Below, piece by piece: positions 50,687 to 60,404 of a stretch of 64,000 bases of DNA (the stretch's first letter is position 1; each line of letters starts with the position of its first letter). The position numbers and the translations under genes are program-made. The notes under the pieces were generated by a model. That model searched no databases and was not told the origin of the DNA. It saw only the letters and a list, made by a program, of their open reading frames with translations. Source of the DNA: Saccharospirillum sp039982735 (GTDB lineage: Bacteria > Pseudomonadota > Gammaproteobacteria > Pseudomonadales > Natronospirillaceae); assembly GCF_039982735.1 (NCBI RefSeq), contig NZ_JBDWXV010000001.1:127300-191299 (forward strand), in the 5' to 3' direction.

Positions 50687-53266
50687 ATGGACGCGACCTA
50701 TACCCCGGCCACCATTGAGCAGCAGGTGCAGGACACCTGGAACGAGAAGCAGGTCTTCAAAGCCCGGGTTGAACCCGGCAAAGAGAAATTCTACTGCCTA
50801 TCGATGCTACCTTACCCCAGTGGTCGCCTACACATGGGGCACGTTCGCAACTACACCATCGGTGATGTGATCAGCCGCTACCAGCGCATGCTCGGCAAGA
50901 ACGTCATGCAGCCAATGGGCTGGGATGCCTTCGGCATGCCCGCCGAGAACGCCGCCATTCAGAATGGTGTTGCTCCGGCCAAGTGGACCTTTGAGAACAT
51001 CGACTACATGCGTAACCAGCTCAAGATGCTGGGCTTCGCCTATGACTGGGACCGGGAAGTCACCACCTGCACCCCCGAGTATTACCGCTGGGAGCAATGG
51101 TTCTTCACCCGCCTGGTGGAGAAGGGCCTGGCGTATAAGAAAACCTCGCCGGTAAATTGGTGCCCCGTCGATCAGACCGTGCTTGCCAATGAACAGGTGC
51201 ATGATGGCTGCTGCTGGCGCTGTGATACTCCGGTTGAACGCAAGGAGATGGATCAGTGGTTCATCAAGACCACAGCCTACGCCGAGGAATTGCTGGAAGA
51301 ACTCGATAACCTGCCGGGCTGGCCCGATGAAGTGAAGGCCATGCAGCGCAACTGGATCGGTCGTTCTCAGGGTGTCACGCTTAAGTTTGGCCTGAAAGGC
51401 AGTGACGAGACGCTCGAAGTCTATACCACCCGTCCGGATACGCTGATGGGCGTTACATACATGGCGGTGGCAGCCCAGCACCCGCTTGCGGCTGAAGCGG
51501 CCAAAACCAGCGACGAACTGGCGAGCTTTATTCTCGAATGCAAGAACATGACCACCAGCGAGGCCGATATGGCCACGATGGAGAAGAAAGGGTGCGATAC
51601 GGGCTTGGTTGCGATCCACCCATTAACCGGCGAAGAAGTCCCCATCTGGTCGGCCAACTTCGTGTTGATGGATTACGGCAGCGGCGCCGTTATGGCGGTG
51701 CCCGGGCACGACCAGCGCGACTGGGAGTTTGCCAGCAAATACGGGTTGCAAAAAAAGCAGGTGGTCAAGCCCGAACCTGGCAGCGAAAGCCAGTGCGATC
51801 TGACTGAGGAGGCTTTTACTGAAAAAGGCGTTCTGGTCAATTCTGGTGACTACGACGGGCTTAATTTCACTGAGGCGTTCGAGCGCATCGCCGGCGACCT
51901 GGAAGCCCAGGGCAAAGGCAAGGTGACCGTGAATTTCCGCCTGCGTGACTGGGGTGTGAGCCGGCAACGCTACTGGGGCACGCCGGTACCCATGGTATAC
52001 GTCGATGGCGAGGTCAAACCCTCGGAGACCTTTCCGGTCGAACTGCCATACGATGTCGTGTTCGACGGCGCCAACTCGCCGATCAAGAACAATCCAGAGT
52101 TCGAAAACACGACCTGGCAAGGCAAGCCCGCCAAGCGCGATACGGACACTTTCGATACCTTTATGGAGTCGAGCTGGTATTACGCCCGTTACTGCACACC
52201 GGAATACGATGGCGGCATGCTGGAGCCTGAAGAAGCCAATTACTGGCTGCCGGTCGACCAGTACATTGGCGGTATCGAGCACGCCACCATGCACCTTATG
52301 TATTCGCGGTTCTTTCACAAAGCCATGCGCGATGAAGGCCTGGTGAACTCCAGCGAACCCTTCACCAACCTGCTGTGCCAGGGCATGGTGCTGGCGGATA
52401 CCTGGTATAAGGAAACCAGCAGCGGCCGGGTGTGGGTATCACCGACCGCAGTCGATGTTCAGCGTGACGAGAAAGGCAAGGTGCTGGGAGGCGTTGAAGC
52501 CTCGACTGGAGATGCCGTGGTGTACGCCGGCATGGCGAAAATGTCCAAGTCGAAAAACAACGGCAAAGACCCGCAGCAGGCAATTGAACAGTATGGTGCC
52601 GATACGGTGCGTTTGTTCTCTATGTTCGCCGCACCGCCAGACCAAACCCTGGAGTGGACCGAGTCGGGCGTGCAGGGTGCCCAGAAGTTTTTGCAGCGGT
52701 TGTGGCGAGCAGTGCATGCCTTGCTCGAAGCCGGTGATTGCGACGCCTTGAGTGGCCAGGCGCTGAACGATGACCAGAAAGCCCTGCGCCGTAAAACGCA
52801 CGAGACCATCGTGGGTGTCACCAGCGACTTTGGTGAGCGCAAAACCTTCAATACCGCCATCGCCAAGGTGATGGAGCTGCTCAACAGCGTAAACCGTTTT
52901 GAAGCGCAGACGGCACTCGACCGCGCCGTTGTCCGGGAAGCGCTGGACACCGCTGTTCTGGTGCTTGCGCCCATCGCCCCGCACGTTACCCAGGTGTTGT
53001 GGCAGGCACTTGGACACGACGGCCTGGTCATCGATGCTGCCTGGCCGCAAGCGGATGAGTCGGCGCTGGTCAAAGACTCGTTGCTGTATGTGGTTCAGGT
53101 GAACGGCAAAGTGCGCAGCCGCATTGAAGTGCCTGCCAGTGCTGACAAGGCACTGATTGAAGGCACCGCTTTGGCGGATGAGAACGTCGTGCGCTTCACC
53201 GAAGGCGTGACAGTGCGCAAGGTCATTGTTGTACCCAACAAGCTGGTGAACATCGTTGCCAACTAA
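50687..53266 (+). CDS. leuS: Leucyl-tRNA synthetase
   Basis: The 859-residue class I synthetase has the HIGH-like HMGH in YPSGRLHMGHVRNY, the editing domain with TTRPDTLMGVTY, and KMSKSKNN at the catalytic end. The length is as in Escherichia coli. It starts the leuS-lptE-holA group and overlaps the next gene. Confidence 0.98.
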   Translation: MDATYTPATIEQQVQDTWNEKQVFKARVEPGKEKFYCLSMLPYPSGRLHMGHVRNYTIGDVISRYQRMLGKNVMQPMGWDAFGMPAENAAIQNGVAPAKWTFENIDYMRNQLKMLGFAYDWDREVTTCTPEYYRWEQWFFTRLVEKGLAYKKTSPVNWCPVDQTVLANEQVHDGCCWRCDTPVERKEMDQWFIKTTAYAEELLEELDNLPGWPDEVKAMQRNWIGRSQGVTLKFGLKGSDETLEVYTTRPDTLMGVTYMAVAAQHPLAAEAAKTSDELASFILECKNMTTSEADMATMEKKGCDTGLVAIHPLTGEEVPIWSANFVLMDYGSGAVMAVPGHDQRDWEFASKYGLQKKQVVKPEPGSESQCDLTEEAFTEKGVLVNSGDYDGLNFTEAFERIAGDLEAQGKGKVTVNFRLRDWGVSRQRYWGTPVPMVYVDGEVKPSETFPVELPYDVVFDGANSPIKNNPEFENTTWQGKPAKRDTDTFDTFMESSWYYARYCTPEYDGGMLEPEEANYWLPVDQYIGGIEHATMHLMYSRFFHKAMRDEGLVNSSEPFTNLLCQGMVLADTWYKETSSGRVWVSPTAVDVQRDEKGKVLGGVEASTGDAVVYAGMAKMSKSKNNGKDPQQAIEQYGADTVRLFSMFAAPPDQTLEWTESGVQGAQKFLQRLWRAVHALLEAGDCDALSGQALNDDQKALRRKTHETIVGVTSDFGERKTFNTAIAKVMELLNSVNRFEAQTALDRAVVREALDTAVLVLAPIAPHVTQVLWQALGHDGLVIDAAWPQADESALVKDSLLYVVQVNGKVRSRIEVPASADKALIEGTALADENVVRFTEGVTVRKVIVVPNKLVNIVAN

Positions 53267-53759
53267 CGCTGGTATCTATCGAATCGGGCTGTGGCGCAGC
53301 CTGACCGTTGGCCTGTTGCTGAGCCTTCTGGTCGGCTGTGGCTACCAATTGAAAGGGCAGTTCCGGTTGGCGGAAGGTTTAAACCCTCTGGTCTGGCAAT
53401 CCCAGACCGATGCCGACGAGCTGTACCAGACGCTGCGCGGTACCTTTGCCTTGTATGGTCTGGTGCTGCAAACCGGCCCGGCCGATACGTTATTACGACT
53501 GCACCGTGAAACTTATTCGGAAGTCAGCCTGGATGAAACCATCATCCTGACGCTTGAAATCGAGTGGAGCCTGGTCAACCAGTATGACCGGGCGGTCATT
53601 AGCCGGCGGATCAGCCGAGTCGAATCGCGCTTAACGGAAGACGATGATGAGGCGCGTGAACAACGCCGCCAGATTCTACGCAACCGGATTGCCCTGCTGG
53701 TTCTGGACCAACTGGAAGCCGTGACCGACGATGACCTGTTGCCGGAGGCCGATGAGTGA
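53256..53759 (+). CDS. lptE: LPS-assembly lipoprotein LptE
   Basis: The 167-residue lipoprotein has a lipobox LLVGC (Cys28) followed by GYQLKGQF, the start of the LptE fold, and the C-terminal acidic helix. With LptD it inserts lipopolysaccharide in the outer membrane. The TTG start lies in the last bases of leuS (11-base overlap), and the stop overlaps holA by four bases. The leuS-lptE-holA order is conserved in gammaproteobacteria. Confidence 0.93.
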   Translation: MPTNAGIYRIGLWRSLTVGLLLSLLVGCGYQLKGQFRLAEGLNPLVWQSQTDADELYQTLRGTFALYGLVLQTGPADTLLRLHRETYSEVSLDETIILTLEIEWSLVNQYDRAVISRRISRVESRLTEDDDEAREQRRQILRNRIALLVLDQLEAVTDDDLLPEADE

Positions 53760-54772
53760 AGCTCTCTCCCCAACAACTGGCCAAGCAGCTGACGCAACCT
53801 CTGCCGGCCATTATCTGGCTCAGTGGCGATGAACCCCTGCTGGTGCTTGAAGCCAGTGATCAGGTGCGAGCAGCAGCTCGCCATGTGGGTATTACCGAAC
53901 GTCAGGTGTTTCATGCCGATGCCCAGTTCGACTGGAATCAGCTGTACGAAGCGAACCAGGCCATGTCACTGTTCGGCGACCGCCAATTGCTAGAACTGAG
54001 GCTGACCGCCAAACTTAACGACGCGGGCCGAAAAGCGCTGGTAGCCTACGCCGAGAACGCGAACCCGGATAATCTGTTGTTGGTGGTGTCCGACAAGATC
54101 GAAGCGGCGCAAAGCAAGGCGAAGTGGTTTGCCGGTGTTACCGACGCGGCCTGGTGGGTTCCCATCTGGCCGGTCGAGCGGCACCAGCTGCCGGCCTGGT
54201 TGCGGGCCCGTCTGCAACACCATGGTCTACAGATAGATGACGATGCGCTGGCGTTGTTGTCCGACCGGGTGGATGGCAATTTGCTGGCTGCTCGCCAGGA
54301 GATCGACAAACTCTTACTGGTGAGCGACGGCACCTCACTGACTCTGGAGACCGTTATACAGGCGGTATCGGACAGCGCCCGATTCACCATTTTCGATCTG
54401 GCCGATGCCGTGCTCAGTGGGGATCTGGCTCGCAGCCAGCGAGTGTTGTCGGGTCTTTCGGCAGAGGGCATTGAACCGCCCATTGTGTTGTGGGTGCTGG
54501 CGCGCGAACTGCGGCATCTGGTGCAACTGGCCGAAGCCCAGGCCATGGGCCAACCGATGCCCGCTGTATTCAAACGATTGCGCATTTTCGATAAGCGACA
54601 GGGACCGTATCAGGTAGCCTTGCGGCGTGGCGATGCGGGCCTGTGGCAGCGGTGTCTGATTCTTTGCGGCGATATCGACGCGACCATCAAAGGGCGTGCC
54701 GCAGGTGACCCCTGGCACAAACTCAGCGCGCTGGTGTGTGAGATAGCGCAGCCCGGGGTGGTGCCGGTTTAA
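53756..54772 (+). CDS. holA: DNA polymerase III delta subunit
   Basis: The 338-residue clamp-loader subunit matches HolA in length and in the pattern LSGDEPLLVLEASDQVRAAA near the start, LLEALRLTAKLNDAG-like middle blocks (here LLELRLTAKLNDAG), and a C-terminal WHKLSALVCEIA. GTG is the start, overlapping lptE. The plus-strand group ends here and a convergent tonB follows. Confidence 0.95.
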   Translation: MKLSPQQLAKQLTQPLPAIIWLSGDEPLLVLEASDQVRAAARHVGITERQVFHADAQFDWNQLYEANQAMSLFGDRQLLELRLTAKLNDAGRKALVAYAENANPDNLLLVVSDKIEAAQSKAKWFAGVTDAAWWVPIWPVERHQLPAWLRARLQHHGLQIDDDALALLSDRVDGNLLAARQEIDKLLLVSDGTSLTLETVIQAVSDSARFTIFDLADAVLSGDLARSQRVLSGLSAEGIEPPIVLWVLARELRHLVQLAEAQAMGQPMPAVFKRLRIFDKRQGPYQVALRRGDAGLWQRCLILCGDIDATIKGRAAGDPWHKLSALVCEIAQPGVVPV

Positions 54773-54807
54773 TTGTCTTTTGATTTGCAGTAGCTGAATG
54801 AAAACAG

Positions 54808-55557
54808 CTAGTCCAGCTGGAAGCCGATAGTCAGTTCCAGTTGACTGTTTGAATGCGCGCAACAATATCGACTGCTGGCACTGATGTCTGCCAATGCGGC
54901 CAGTGCTGCATCATCAAAGATTGATCGTTGTGCGGGTGTAAGAATCTCGACTGTAAAAGCTCCGTCGGATTGCATCTCGATCGTGACCTCTACGGAATCT
55001 TCCCAACCACGCCGACGTGCTACAGGTGGGTAGTGCAGGTGTTCAGCCAGCGACTGTTTTAACCAGACCTTTATGTCGCGTTGAAGCTGTTGAGTATCGA
55101 CATTGTCAGTGGCCTGTTCTGACGCATTCGAATCAGTCGCAAGCGGTTTGCGATCATGGAGTGGAGCCCGGGAGTTGACTGCCGTTTCAATGGGCTTAAC
55201 TTGTTCCTGTTCCTGTTCCTGTTCCTGTTCGGCCAGTGGATCAACCTGCGTAACCTGTTCTGGTTTTTCCACTGAAACTGGACTGACATCGGTCTCAAGG
55301 GGAGTGTGTGTTGCCGGGGTTATCGGATTTGGAGCTATCGGCTCACTGGGTATAGGCGGCTGTTTTTGTTCGATTTTCACCTGATCGGGTGTGCCAGGGG
55401 CATTTTCGCCGTTGGCAAGCTGGGCAGTCTGCAAATCCAGTGAAATCGTGTTTTTTGTAATGGGCTCATAGGTGGGTGTCTGGCCAGGTAACCAGCTAAT
55501 CAGTGCTGCATGAGCCATCACAGATAGGGTGATGGCTACTGGCCAGACGGGTCTCAT
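54808..55557 (-). CDS. TonB-family protein linked to btuB
   Basis: The 249-residue protein has one N-terminal membrane helix with the SxxxH pattern (Ser12, His16), a proline-rich periplasmic region with a short EQ repeat, and a C-terminal TonB-like domain (HYPPVARRRGWEDSVEVTIE, then IFDDAALAALADI). It begins 17 bases after btuB in the same direction, so it probably energises cobalamin uptake by that receptor. It is distinct from the tonB at 1259, which goes with the iron genes. Confidence 0.85.
   Translation of the reverse strand: MRPVWPVAITLSVMAHAALISWLPGQTPTYEPITKNTISLDLQTAQLANGENAPGTPDQVKIEQKQPPIPSEPIAPNPITPATHTPLETDVSPVSVEKPEQVTQVDPLAEQEQEQEQEQVKPIETAVNSRAPLHDRKPLATDSNASEQATDNVDTQQLQRDIKVWLKQSLAEHLHYPPVARRRGWEDSVEVTIEMQSDGAFTVEILTPAQRSIFDDAALAALADISASSRYCCAHSNSQLELTIGFQLD
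55201..55230. repeat. Short hexanucleotide tract in the btuB-linked tonB
   Basis: About four identical CCTGTT units (plus strand) encode the EQ dipeptide repeat of the TonB-family protein. The frame is kept whatever the copy number. Confidence 0.7.
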
Positions 55558-55574
55558 GAGTCCTTCACAACCAC

Positions 55575-57398
55575 CTAGAAATGGTACTCAGCCGATACCT
55601 TGAAGGTACGGCCGGAGGTGTTGTAGTAGGAATCAGTAAAGCTGTCGTAGTTAGTGACGTAGTCTTCATCCAGTACATTATCAACTCGGGCGCTCAAGGT
55701 GCTGCCTTCGCTCCATTGGTAGCGTGTGCCCAAACCCAGGATCGCATAATCACCCAGCGCAACATCACCATTAATACGACCCGTCTCAGACTGCAGGTCG
55801 GTGTTAAACAGCCACTGCCCATACTGGTAGGCAAGTGCTGCAAAGGCAGTCCATTCCGGTCGGTTGTTCAACCGCTCGTCATCCCCATCGCGCGCATCGG
55901 TTAGGGTCGTGTTAAACCTGAGGTCAAAGGCTCCTATTTGCTGGGCAAAGTCCAACTCCAGACCAAGAATGCGAGCTTCATCGATATTGGCTGCAGTAAA
56001 GGTGTTCGGGTCAGAGCCAATCAGATTGGTGGTATCGATACGGTAACCACTGACGCGCCATTCGCCACCCTGGGTAAACTGCCGAAGAGCCAGTTCAAAA
56101 CTCCGCGATTCCTCGGGTTCCACGTTTTCATCGCCATAGTTCGGAAAGTACAATTCATTGAAACTTGGCGCCCTGAACGCTGTGCCAGCGGTACCAACGA
56201 TCTCCAGTGTATCGGTAATCAGGTAGGAGGTACCCAGGGTTCCTGTTGTATAGGTGTCGTAGGCGCTGTTGTTGTCGAATCGCAGGCTGCCCTGCAGGCC
56301 GAGATCGCCTGCGTAGGTTGACAGGCTTGCGAACACACCGGTGTTAGTGCGTTCGGTTTCGTCGTAGTCGGTGGTCGATTCCAGTTCAACCGTATCTACG
56401 TCAATACCGACAGCGGCCGATACATCGCCAATGGTGCGTTCAGCCAGTGCTGTGGCGGTATAGCCTGTAGTTTTGAACTGGGTATCGTTGGCGGAGTCAT
56501 CTCCATCACTGTTGACGCTGTCGTCTACATACCGGCCCAGGCGCGAGCTCAGGTGGGTATTGGACGAAACGTCGTAATCGAGTGACAGGGAAGAATTGGA
56601 GAGATCGGTCTGTGTTTGCCAGTCAATGTCACTACTGCACGGGATCCGTGTGAACCCGGCATAACAGGCAGAGTCATAGTCTGCAGTGCTGCTTGACTGA
56701 ACATGATTGATTCCCAGCAGCAAGTCATCGCTTATTCGAGTATCTACAGAGAGGTTACCTGAAAACTGGTTGAATCCATCTTCATCTTTATTCGAATCAG
56801 ACTCCAGAGTGGTGCTATCAAAACCGTCGGTGCCGGTGTAGAAAATGTCGGCTGCAGCGCGCGTTTTCTCGGTCGAGAAATCAAAGCCAGCGCCGAGTTT
56901 GTGGTAATTATGGCTACCATAGCTACCAGACACATAAATGTCGTCTTGTGAGGCGTCAGGCGACTTGGTAAAGACCTGTATCACCCCGCCAATACCATTT
57001 GCTCCGTAAAGGCTGGAAACGGGCCCCCGGACTACTTCAATACGTTCGATATTGGACAGTGAAATGCCGGCAAAAGAGGTTTGTCCGGTGCTGGCACTGA
57101 CCTGAGGGACGCCGTCGATGAGTACCACAACCTGACTGCTGGTCGTTCCTCGCAGTAAGACGTTGCTGGTAGAGCCAAGGCTGCCAGTGCTGACCAGACT
57201 GACACCAGACAAACGGCTGAGCAAGGTGCCAAGGTCACTGTCCTGAAAGTGTTTCAGGTCTTCTTCGGTCAGTACCGTTACTGCAGACTGCGTCTGAGTG
57301 ATTGGCACTGCGTATCGGTTGGCGGTGATCACAACGTCTTCAGCGACGGCCATGGTTGGCAGTAGCAAGACTGAGGCGGTAAACATAAAACGATTCAT
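55575..57398 (-). CDS. btuB: TonB-dependent cobalamin receptor
   Basis: The 607-residue outer-membrane protein has a signal peptide (to MAVAE), the TonB box DVVITANRY, a plug domain with GGVIQVFTKSPD, and a 22-strand barrel ending in a C-terminal Phe (VSAEYHF). It is nearest the BtuB vitamin B12 receptor. A cobalamin riboswitch lies upstream. The ATG at 57398 is chosen over one six codons earlier; AAAGGAACC stands before it. Confidence 0.92.
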   Translation of the reverse strand: MNRFMFTASVLLLPTMAVAEDVVITANRYAVPITQTQSAVTVLTEEDLKHFQDSDLGTLLSRLSGVSLVSTGSLGSTSNVLLRGTTSSQVVVLIDGVPQVSASTGQTSFAGISLSNIERIEVVRGPVSSLYGANGIGGVIQVFTKSPDASQDDIYVSGSYGSHNYHKLGAGFDFSTEKTRAAADIFYTGTDGFDSTTLESDSNKDEDGFNQFSGNLSVDTRISDDLLLGINHVQSSSTADYDSACYAGFTRIPCSSDIDWQTQTDLSNSSLSLDYDVSSNTHLSSRLGRYVDDSVNSDGDDSANDTQFKTTGYTATALAERTIGDVSAAVGIDVDTVELESTTDYDETERTNTGVFASLSTYAGDLGLQGSLRFDNNSAYDTYTTGTLGTSYLITDTLEIVGTAGTAFRAPSFNELYFPNYGDENVEPEESRSFELALRQFTQGGEWRVSGYRIDTTNLIGSDPNTFTAANIDEARILGLELDFAQQIGAFDLRFNTTLTDARDGDDERLNNRPEWTAFAALAYQYGQWLFNTDLQSETGRINGDVALGDYAILGLGTRYQWSEGSTLSARVDNVLDEDYVTNYDSFTDSYYNTSGRTFKVSAEYHF

Positions 57399-57540
57399 TG
57401 AGGTTCCTTTCGTCATTCATATTGGATGAATAAACGAAGGGACAAGTCTAGCGGCTGACAAACGGAAACACGCACAATTGACTCTATGGTCTGACCGGAT
57501 GACAGAAATCCACTTTGTTGCCCTCCGCAACAACAGGGTA

Positions 57541-57710
57541 TTCAGTCAAAGGCCGGTCTCCGGGCTTAAGGATGCTAGAGGGTACAACTGAACCTCTATG
57601 ACGTGGCGCCTTCCCGCTTGCGCAGTGGCTGAGTGCCTTGTCCATCCTGTTACCGTTGCGGGGGCAGCATCAGATTTTCACTGATTTCCCGTACACCAAT
57701 AACTGTCTGT
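57541..57710 (-). promoter_or_regulatory. Cobalamin (B12) riboswitch
   Basis: On the minus strand the leader carries the conserved blocks GCTGCCCCCGCAACGGTAA, the B12 box AGCCACTG..GCGGGAAGGC, and GCCCGGAGACCGGCC. It is followed about 140 bases later by btuB, with a further hairpin (TTGTTGCGGAGGGCAACAA) near 57514-57532 that may be part of the expression platform. Confidence 0.95.
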
Positions 57711-57822
57711 TTGGTGGCGGCATCATAGAGGGCTTTCTATGAGCAGGCAAGCCGCACCGACCCAACTGATGGCGCCGACCCTGTGTGATCAATGGCGATG
57801 CTTTAGGCTTGTTTGTGAAAGC

Positions 57823-58950
57823 CTAACCCAGGTTTGATGATTGTTCGCGGGCTTGAGCCAGACGACGAAACCGGGCTCGCCATGGTTTCTCGATAAAGGT
57901 ATAGGTACCAAAAGACAAACCTATAACGACTGCAAGCGCGAATAGATTAATCAGGCTGGCAAACGGCGTTTGAAAGACTTGTTGCATGCCCATACCTGCC
58001 CGAAAGATCTCACTGGTGGGCACGCCAAGCACGTACTCCGCAATGTTATCAAAGACAATGAAGACCAGCGCATGGGTCATATAGATTGAATAGGACAGTG
58101 TGCCAATGAACAGTAGCGGCGCGGTGGATAGCAGAGAGCTGAACCAACCGCCAGACTGAATGGTAAAAACACAGATCATTAGCGCAAAGCTGACGAAGGT
58201 GGCCAGTTGAACGGTTTTGTCATCGTGTGATTGCCAGACTAATAGCAGGGTGGCTATGACCACAGCGGTTTCAAGCATGTGGCTAACCATGGGTCTGAAG
58301 GTTATGTACCGGTCTTGCGTCTGGGTAAATATAAAAGCACCCAGAAAGAACCCGCCGACGCACCGGGGGAAGCCGAACTGGTCCGCGCTGAGCAACGATG
58401 AACCCGTTTGCTGGTACAACAGAGCGTATGACACCAAGCTGACCAGGAGGTACAGAAAGGGTTTTCGGTTCCGCGGGGTAATGCTAATAAATGCGAAGAA
58501 TACCAGGTAGGTGAAAAACTCGACACTGATACTCCAGGCGGGGTAATTCCAGCTCAGAGTCTGGGTGGCTCCCATGCCATTGACTAGAAACAGGTTTGCA
58601 ATGAAGGTGGTGATGCTGTTTTTGTCAAAAGGGTTGCCACCCAGGTTCAACTCGAAGTGGGCGTACCCTTTTAAGAGTATGTATGGCAACCACATTAAGA
58701 GCATGAATAGATGCAGCGGGTACAGTCGACCAAAACGAAGCAAGGTGAAGGTTTTGAAATCGAGACCCTGATCAATTTTTTCTGAATAGGCGAGAGCGAG
58801 CACAAAACCCGAGAGAATGAAGAAAAAATCAACGAATATCGAGGCCTCTCCAACCAGAGGCGGGTAGGCCGCGACGACAAAGCTCGAGTGGAACAGTGCC
58901 ACCATTATGGCCGCCAGGCCGCGCAACGATTCCAGAGACGGGTATTGCAT
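57823..58950 (-). CDS. Acyltransferase 3 family membrane protein
   Basis: The 375-residue protein opens MQYPSLESLRGLAAIMVALF with the catalytic-site His (ALFHSS) of the OafA/acyltransferase-3 family and has about ten hydrophobic helices with a basic C-terminus. It probably O-acetylates a surface glycan. AGGAG precedes the ATG. It has no glycan cluster around it. Confidence 0.85.
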   Translation of the reverse strand: MQYPSLESLRGLAAIMVALFHSSFVVAAYPPLVGEASIFVDFFFILSGFVLALAYSEKIDQGLDFKTFTLLRFGRLYPLHLFMLLMWLPYILLKGYAHFELNLGGNPFDKNSITTFIANLFLVNGMGATQTLSWNYPAWSISVEFFTYLVFFAFISITPRNRKPFLYLLVSLVSYALLYQQTGSSLLSADQFGFPRCVGGFFLGAFIFTQTQDRYITFRPMVSHMLETAVVIATLLLVWQSHDDKTVQLATFVSFALMICVFTIQSGGWFSSLLSTAPLLFIGTLSYSIYMTHALVFIVFDNIAEYVLGVPTSEIFRAGMGMQQVFQTPFASLINLFALAVVIGLSFGTYTFIEKPWRARFRRLAQAREQSSNLG

Positions 58951-59144
58951 GAGCTCACTCCTTTGAACACAACGATCCAAACCACAAAGCAAGACACCCT
59001 CAAGAAGGGACCTTGTACGGTAGTAACAGGTTGGAACAGGCAGCTTCAGATCATAAGCAGAAGGGGTTTAGTGAGGCATCAACTCTGAGCCAGCTCCATG
59101 GCTTCCAGCGTGTACAAATATCAGCTTGTTAGAGCCTGATCAAG

Positions 59145-59180
59145 GTAAAAATAGAAAACCCGGACAGTGCTGCCCGGGTG
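59145..59180 (-). terminator. Terminator of dps
   Basis: On the minus strand ACCCGGGCAG pairs with CTGTCCGGGT and is followed by TTTCTATTTTT. It begins 45 bases after the dps stop codon. Confidence 0.82.
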
Positions 59181-59223
59181 TTTGGTTCAATGCTCCCGAG
59201 AATCGGGGGCGTGGGGCATGGTG

Positions 59224-59697
59224 TTATTCGCCCAGATAAGACCGGTACATCCAAACATCCTTTTCCTGCTCGCGGATGTAGTCGCCCATCAGGGCGGCGG
59301 TGCCTTCATCGTTGGCTTCCTGCGCCAGAGAAAGCAGGGCACGCTGTTTGCCGATCATGGCCTGGTAAGACTCCAGAATATGACCGACGGCGGCACGGCC
59401 ATCGCGTACCCGCGTTTGTTCCTTGATCGTCGCGCTTTCCAGGTACTTGCTGTAGCTGTGTACGGGCTCGTGTCCCAGTGTCTGGATGCGCTCTGCCACT
59501 TCATCGATCTTGGTCAGCAGGTTGGTGTATAGCTCTTCGAACTTGACGTGCAATTCAAAGAAGTTTTCGCCTTTGATGTTCCAGTGAAAACCCCGGGCAT
59601 TCATGTAGAACACCTGGTAGTTCGCCAGTAATTCGTTCAAGCCGGACGCCAATTTTTCTGCACTGGCCGTGTTCAATCCAATTGCGTTGGTACTCAT
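59224..59697 (-). CDS. dps: Dps-family DNA-binding ferritin
   Basis: The 157-residue four-helix protein has the ferroxidase ligands of the family: NARGFHWNIKG with His near residue 38, then FFELHVKFEELY and KIDEVAERI. It should form a dodecamer that oxidises and stores iron and protects DNA. ATG at 59697 follows GGAGGTGCCC; a GTG two codons before overlaps that site. Confidence 0.93.
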   Translation of the reverse strand: MSTNAIGLNTASAEKLASGLNELLANYQVFYMNARGFHWNIKGENFFELHVKFEELYTNLLTKIDEVAERIQTLGHEPVHSYSKYLESATIKEQTRVRDGRAAVGHILESYQAMIGKQRALLSLAQEANDEGTAALMGDYIREQEKDVWMYRSYLGE

Positions 59698-59865
59698 GGG
59701 CACCTCCTTCTGTTAAGAATGTTCAGGACAAGTGTCTGACACAATAGAAGTGAGGGCGAATGAAAGGAGTTAAACCCTCTTATAGTTTAATAATATCAGC
59801 GAGGCTGAGTTGATTACTTGAAGCTATAAATTGGGTGGTTCAGCTGAGGGTGGTTTGTCGGAAAA

Positions 59866-60129
59866 TCAGGCCCGGTCCTGGCCAGCCTGTGTGCGGGGTT
59901 CGTCGTAGATGAGGGCGCTGCCGATGCGGTGTTTGCCGTGAAGTTCGGCAATGGCGTCATCGAGCAGGATCAGGTATTTGAGGTCTATCGGGTGAATATC
60001 GACACCCCGGCGCTGGCACTGGGCGGCAGCGTAGGCGTGCTTGATCACCATAAAAGGCGTGTGATCACGCTCGCGCAGGTGCACGGCGAGTTGGTGTTTT
60101 TCCTGCTCTGTGAGTCCGTCTATAAACAT
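59866..60129 (-). CDS. Hypothetical protein, 87 residues
   Basis: A short soluble protein rich in Ala, Gln and His with LTEQEKHQLAVHLRERDHTP and ILLDDAIAELHGKH. No domain or family was recognised. It stands between dps and acnA on the same strand. It looks like a genuine gene because its codon use matches neighbours and there is no competing frame, but there is only weak support for the start. Confidence 0.55.
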   Translation of the reverse strand: MFIDGLTEQEKHQLAVHLRERDHTPFMVIKHAYAAAQCQRRGVDIHPIDLKYLILLDDAIAELHGKHRIGSALIYDEPRTQAGQDRA

Positions 60130-60338
60130 GAAGGTTCTGTCGGCACCGTAATCGTAAAAAGCAGGGTATTATGTATGACGCTGGATGCCTAACTCTGTGA
60201 TGCAGTCGAGGGTCAAAGTGTGATGCGTCTCTAGAAATAGCTTATTTTCGTCAAAAATATGACCTCTTGACCGCGTCTTTCAAATAAAATTGGGAAAAAG
60301 TCAAATTTTAGACTCATTTCAGTGTCGGAAATACCGAA

Positions 60339-60385
60339 TTCATGAATGGCCGGGGCTGAGCAGTCCAGCCCGGGCCATTTATGAA
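60339..60385 (-). terminator. Hairpin at the end of acnA
   Basis: TTCATGAATGGCC with GGGGCTG is matched by CAGCCCGGGCCATTTATGAA, giving a long stem 20 bases after the acnA stop. There is no good T run, so it may act as an RNA stabiliser rather than an intrinsic terminator. Confidence 0.5.
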
Positions 60386-60404
60386 TCAGCCTATGCTGCT
60401 GATG

